Shown here: positions 62,805-64,000 of the stretch, one piece after another
How positions within the stretch are numbered: position 1 is the stretch's first letter
Layout of the letters: each line of letters opens with the position of its first letter
Source of the DNA: an uncultured Hyphomicrobiales bacterium
Lineage (GTDB): Bacteria > Pseudomonadota > Alphaproteobacteria > Rhizobiales > Beijerinckiaceae
Direction of reading: 5' to 3'
Assembly (NCBI GenBank): GCA_903902915.1
Contig: CAIUWR010000065.1
Location: 36,101 to 100,100, forward strand
Length of the DNA: 64,000 nucleotides
Made by a program: the position numbers and the translations under genes
Notes under the pieces: model-generated
What the model saw: only the letters and a program-made list of their open reading frames with translations
Told to the model about the DNA's origin: nothing
Databases searched by the model: none

Positions 62805-63619
62805 TGTCTTATCTCGACAACGGCAAGCCGCTGACCCTGCACGACATCGCCCGCATGCGGGCGGCGGGCGAGAAAATCGCGGTCCTCACCTGCTACGACG
62901 CCAGCTTCGCGGCTCTGCTGGAGCGCTGCGGAGTCGAGGTGCTGCTGGTGGGCGACTCGCTGGGCAATGTGCTGCAAGGCCAGCCCTCGACCCTGCCGGT
63001 GACGCTGGACGAGATGGCCTATCATACGGCCTGCGTGGCGCGCGGCGCCAAACGCGCCTTCATCATGGCCGACCTGCCCTTCGGCTCCTATCAGGAGAGC
63101 CCAGCGCAAGCCATGCGCAGCGCCGCGAAGCTGATGGCTGCTGGGGCGCATATGGTGAAGCTGGAAGGCGGGGCCTATATGGCGGAGACGACGCGCTTTT
63201 TGGTGGAGCGCGGCGTGCCCGTCTGCGCCCATATCGGCCTCACCCCGCAATCGGTCCATCAACTGGGCGGCTATCGGGTGCAGGGCAAGGACGAAGCCGG
63301 CGCCGCCACGCTGATGGCGGACGCGCTGGCGCTGGAGGCGGCGGGCGCCGCCATGATGGTGATGGAGATGGCGCCCAGCGCCGTGGCGAGCGAAATCACC
63401 AAGGCCCTCACCACCACCGCCACCATCGGCATTGGCGCAGGCGCGGGCTGCGATGGTCAGGTGCTGGTGCTGCACGACATGATCGGCGTCTTCCCCGGCC
63501 GCAAGGCGCGCTTCGTGAAGAATTTCATGGACGGCGCAAGCTCGATCGACGCAGCCGTGAAGGCCTATGTGGCCGCGGTGAAGGATGGGAGCTTTCCGGC
63601 GGTTGAGCATGGGTGGTGA
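62804..63619 (+). CDS. panB: Ketopantoate hydroxymethyltransferase
   Basis: A 271-residue enzyme forming ketopantoate from ketoisovalerate with methylene-tetrahydrofolate, the first pantothenate step. Characteristic stretches are [33 protein letters not shown] and IGLTPQSV, with [18 protein letters not shown] near the end. Start codon overlaps the panC stop (TGATG), so the two are coupled. It is the last core gene before the AT-rich right edge. Confidence 0.96.
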   Translation: MSYLDNGKPLTLHDIARMRAAGEKIAVLTCYDASFAALLERCGVEVLLVGDSLGNVLQGQPSTLPVTLDEMAYHTACVARGAKRAFIMADLPFGSYQESPAQAMRSAAKLMAAGAHMVKLEGGAYMAETTRFLVERGVPVCAHIGLTPQSVHQLGGYRVQGKDEAGAATLMADALALEAAGAAMMVMEMAPSAVASEITKALTTTATIGIGAGAGCDGQVLVLHDMIGVFPGRKARFVKNFMDGASSIDAAVKAYVAAVKDGSFPAVEHGW

Positions 63620-63704
63620 GGGGGAGGTGAAGGACACCTTGTAAAGCTCGGCGCTTCAATCTTAAGCTTATGCTGCTCGATCTCGATTTTCAGGGGCAGC
63701 TGAT

Positions 63705-63893
63705 ATGATCCCGCTTGATGGCAATTGGGCCGTTGGATTCGCTTACGATTTGCATACGGCTTACAGCAACTACTTGGGCGTTGATGAATATGGAAAAGAA
63801 AAATTCGAAAACATCTACACCGAAATGGGCTATTTAATTTATAGCTTCAAATATAAAAGCCTAGATTCACATTCGAAGTGCAACACGGTTTAA
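63705..63893 (+). pseudogene. 5' fragment of an accessory gene (ComF-like phosphoribosyltransferase?) cut by an IS element
   Basis: A 62-codon frame. The first ~50 residues (IPLDGNWAVGFAYDLHTAYS, YLGVDEYGKEKFENI, YLIYSFKYK) resemble, as I recall, the N-terminus of ComF-like phosphoribosyltransferase proteins of accessory regions. The last residues and the stop lie in the end of an IS30-type element. The DNA is far more AT-rich than the core genes. Family assignment is weak; truncation is well supported. Confidence 0.5.
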
Positions 63894-64000
63894 TGACTGA
63901 CTGAAAAGTTCGTGTGGTGTTTTGAACGCCAGTCGTTTCCGGGGGCGATTATTCAACAAGTCTTCAATTTGAGCAAGTTCAGTATCTGTCACTGACGATA
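63867..64000 (-). mobile_element. IS30-family insertion sequence, transposase 3' end (runs off the window)
   Basis: On the minus strand the last 43 codons of a transposase are readable: DTELAQIEDLLNNRPRKRLA then FKTPHELF and a short tail before the stop. NNRPRKRL-FKTP-E-F is the hallmark C-terminus of IS30-family DDE transposases. The IS end lies a few bases beyond the stop, around 63855-63866, with ATTCGAAGTGCAAC in the terminal region resembling IS30 inverted repeats. The rest is outside the window. Confidence 0.8.

Overview
The window is GC-rich, densely coded alphaproteobacterial DNA. Markers of the order Hyphomicrobiales (Rhizobiales) are a MucR/Ros regulator, DUF6456, DUF5330, DUF1491 and DUF2336 proteins, a PleC-like kinase next to glnE, and a degP-ccmHFEI block. 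The family looks Beijerinckiaceae- or Methylocystaceae-like, but this is a judgement from protein style and no search was run. No rRNA, tRNA or CRISPR array was found.

Layout. 0.1-6.0 kb: an MFS carrier; a very large fusion of lysophospholipid flippase, acyltransferase and acyl-ACP synthetase with a TetR-type regulator in the same operon and a 14-bp perfect palindrome upstream; and a cupin. 6.1-24.5 kb: housekeeping and envelope control, namely pepN, a PAS sensor kinase, glnE, an OmpR-type two-component pair, degP, the cytochrome c maturation genes ccmI-ccmE-ccmF-ccmH, and a second two-component pair with a small PepSY protein (FeuN-FeuP-FeuQ-like).

24.5-36.1 kb, all on the minus strand: a gene transfer agent (GTA) cluster of the Rhodobacter capsulatus type. 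Read right to left it keeps a small-terminase-like gene, a piece of the large terminase, a piece of g6, g7, g8, g9, a piece of g10, a piece of the tape measure g11, intact g12-g15, a DUF2793 tail fibre with a C1q/TNF-like C-terminus, a GH108 endolysin, a holin, and an overlapping inner/outer spanin pair. The terminase ATPase, portal, protease, major capsid and most of the tape measure are gone, through at least three out-of-frame junctions. The baseplate, fibre and lysis half has no interruption. This is the main accessory feature of the window.

36.2-37.0 kb: an unrecognised two-gene cassette (diverged GNAT-like protein plus a 70-residue protein) closed by a strong terminator. 37.2-48.9 kb: sugar isomerase-like protein, YcgN-type protein, a class A penicillin-binding protein, DUF1214/DUF1254 pair, DUF2336 protein with a CtrA-type box, DUF1491, a peptidoglycan-binding membrane protein, a PAS kinase, a DUF5330-like small protein, SufE, DUF6456 and MucR. 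49.2-58.6 kb: oligopeptidase B, a proline/alanine-rich membrane protein, superoxide dismutase, a ChbG/HpnK deacetylase, a metallo-beta-lactamase-fold hydrolase, an MFS carrier and a GMC oxidoreductase. 58.7-63.6 kb: a plus-strand run of glycosyltransferase, murJ, HAD hydrolase, panC and panB. The last 300 bases are AT-rich and hold a gene cut by the end of an IS30-family insertion sequence that runs off the window.
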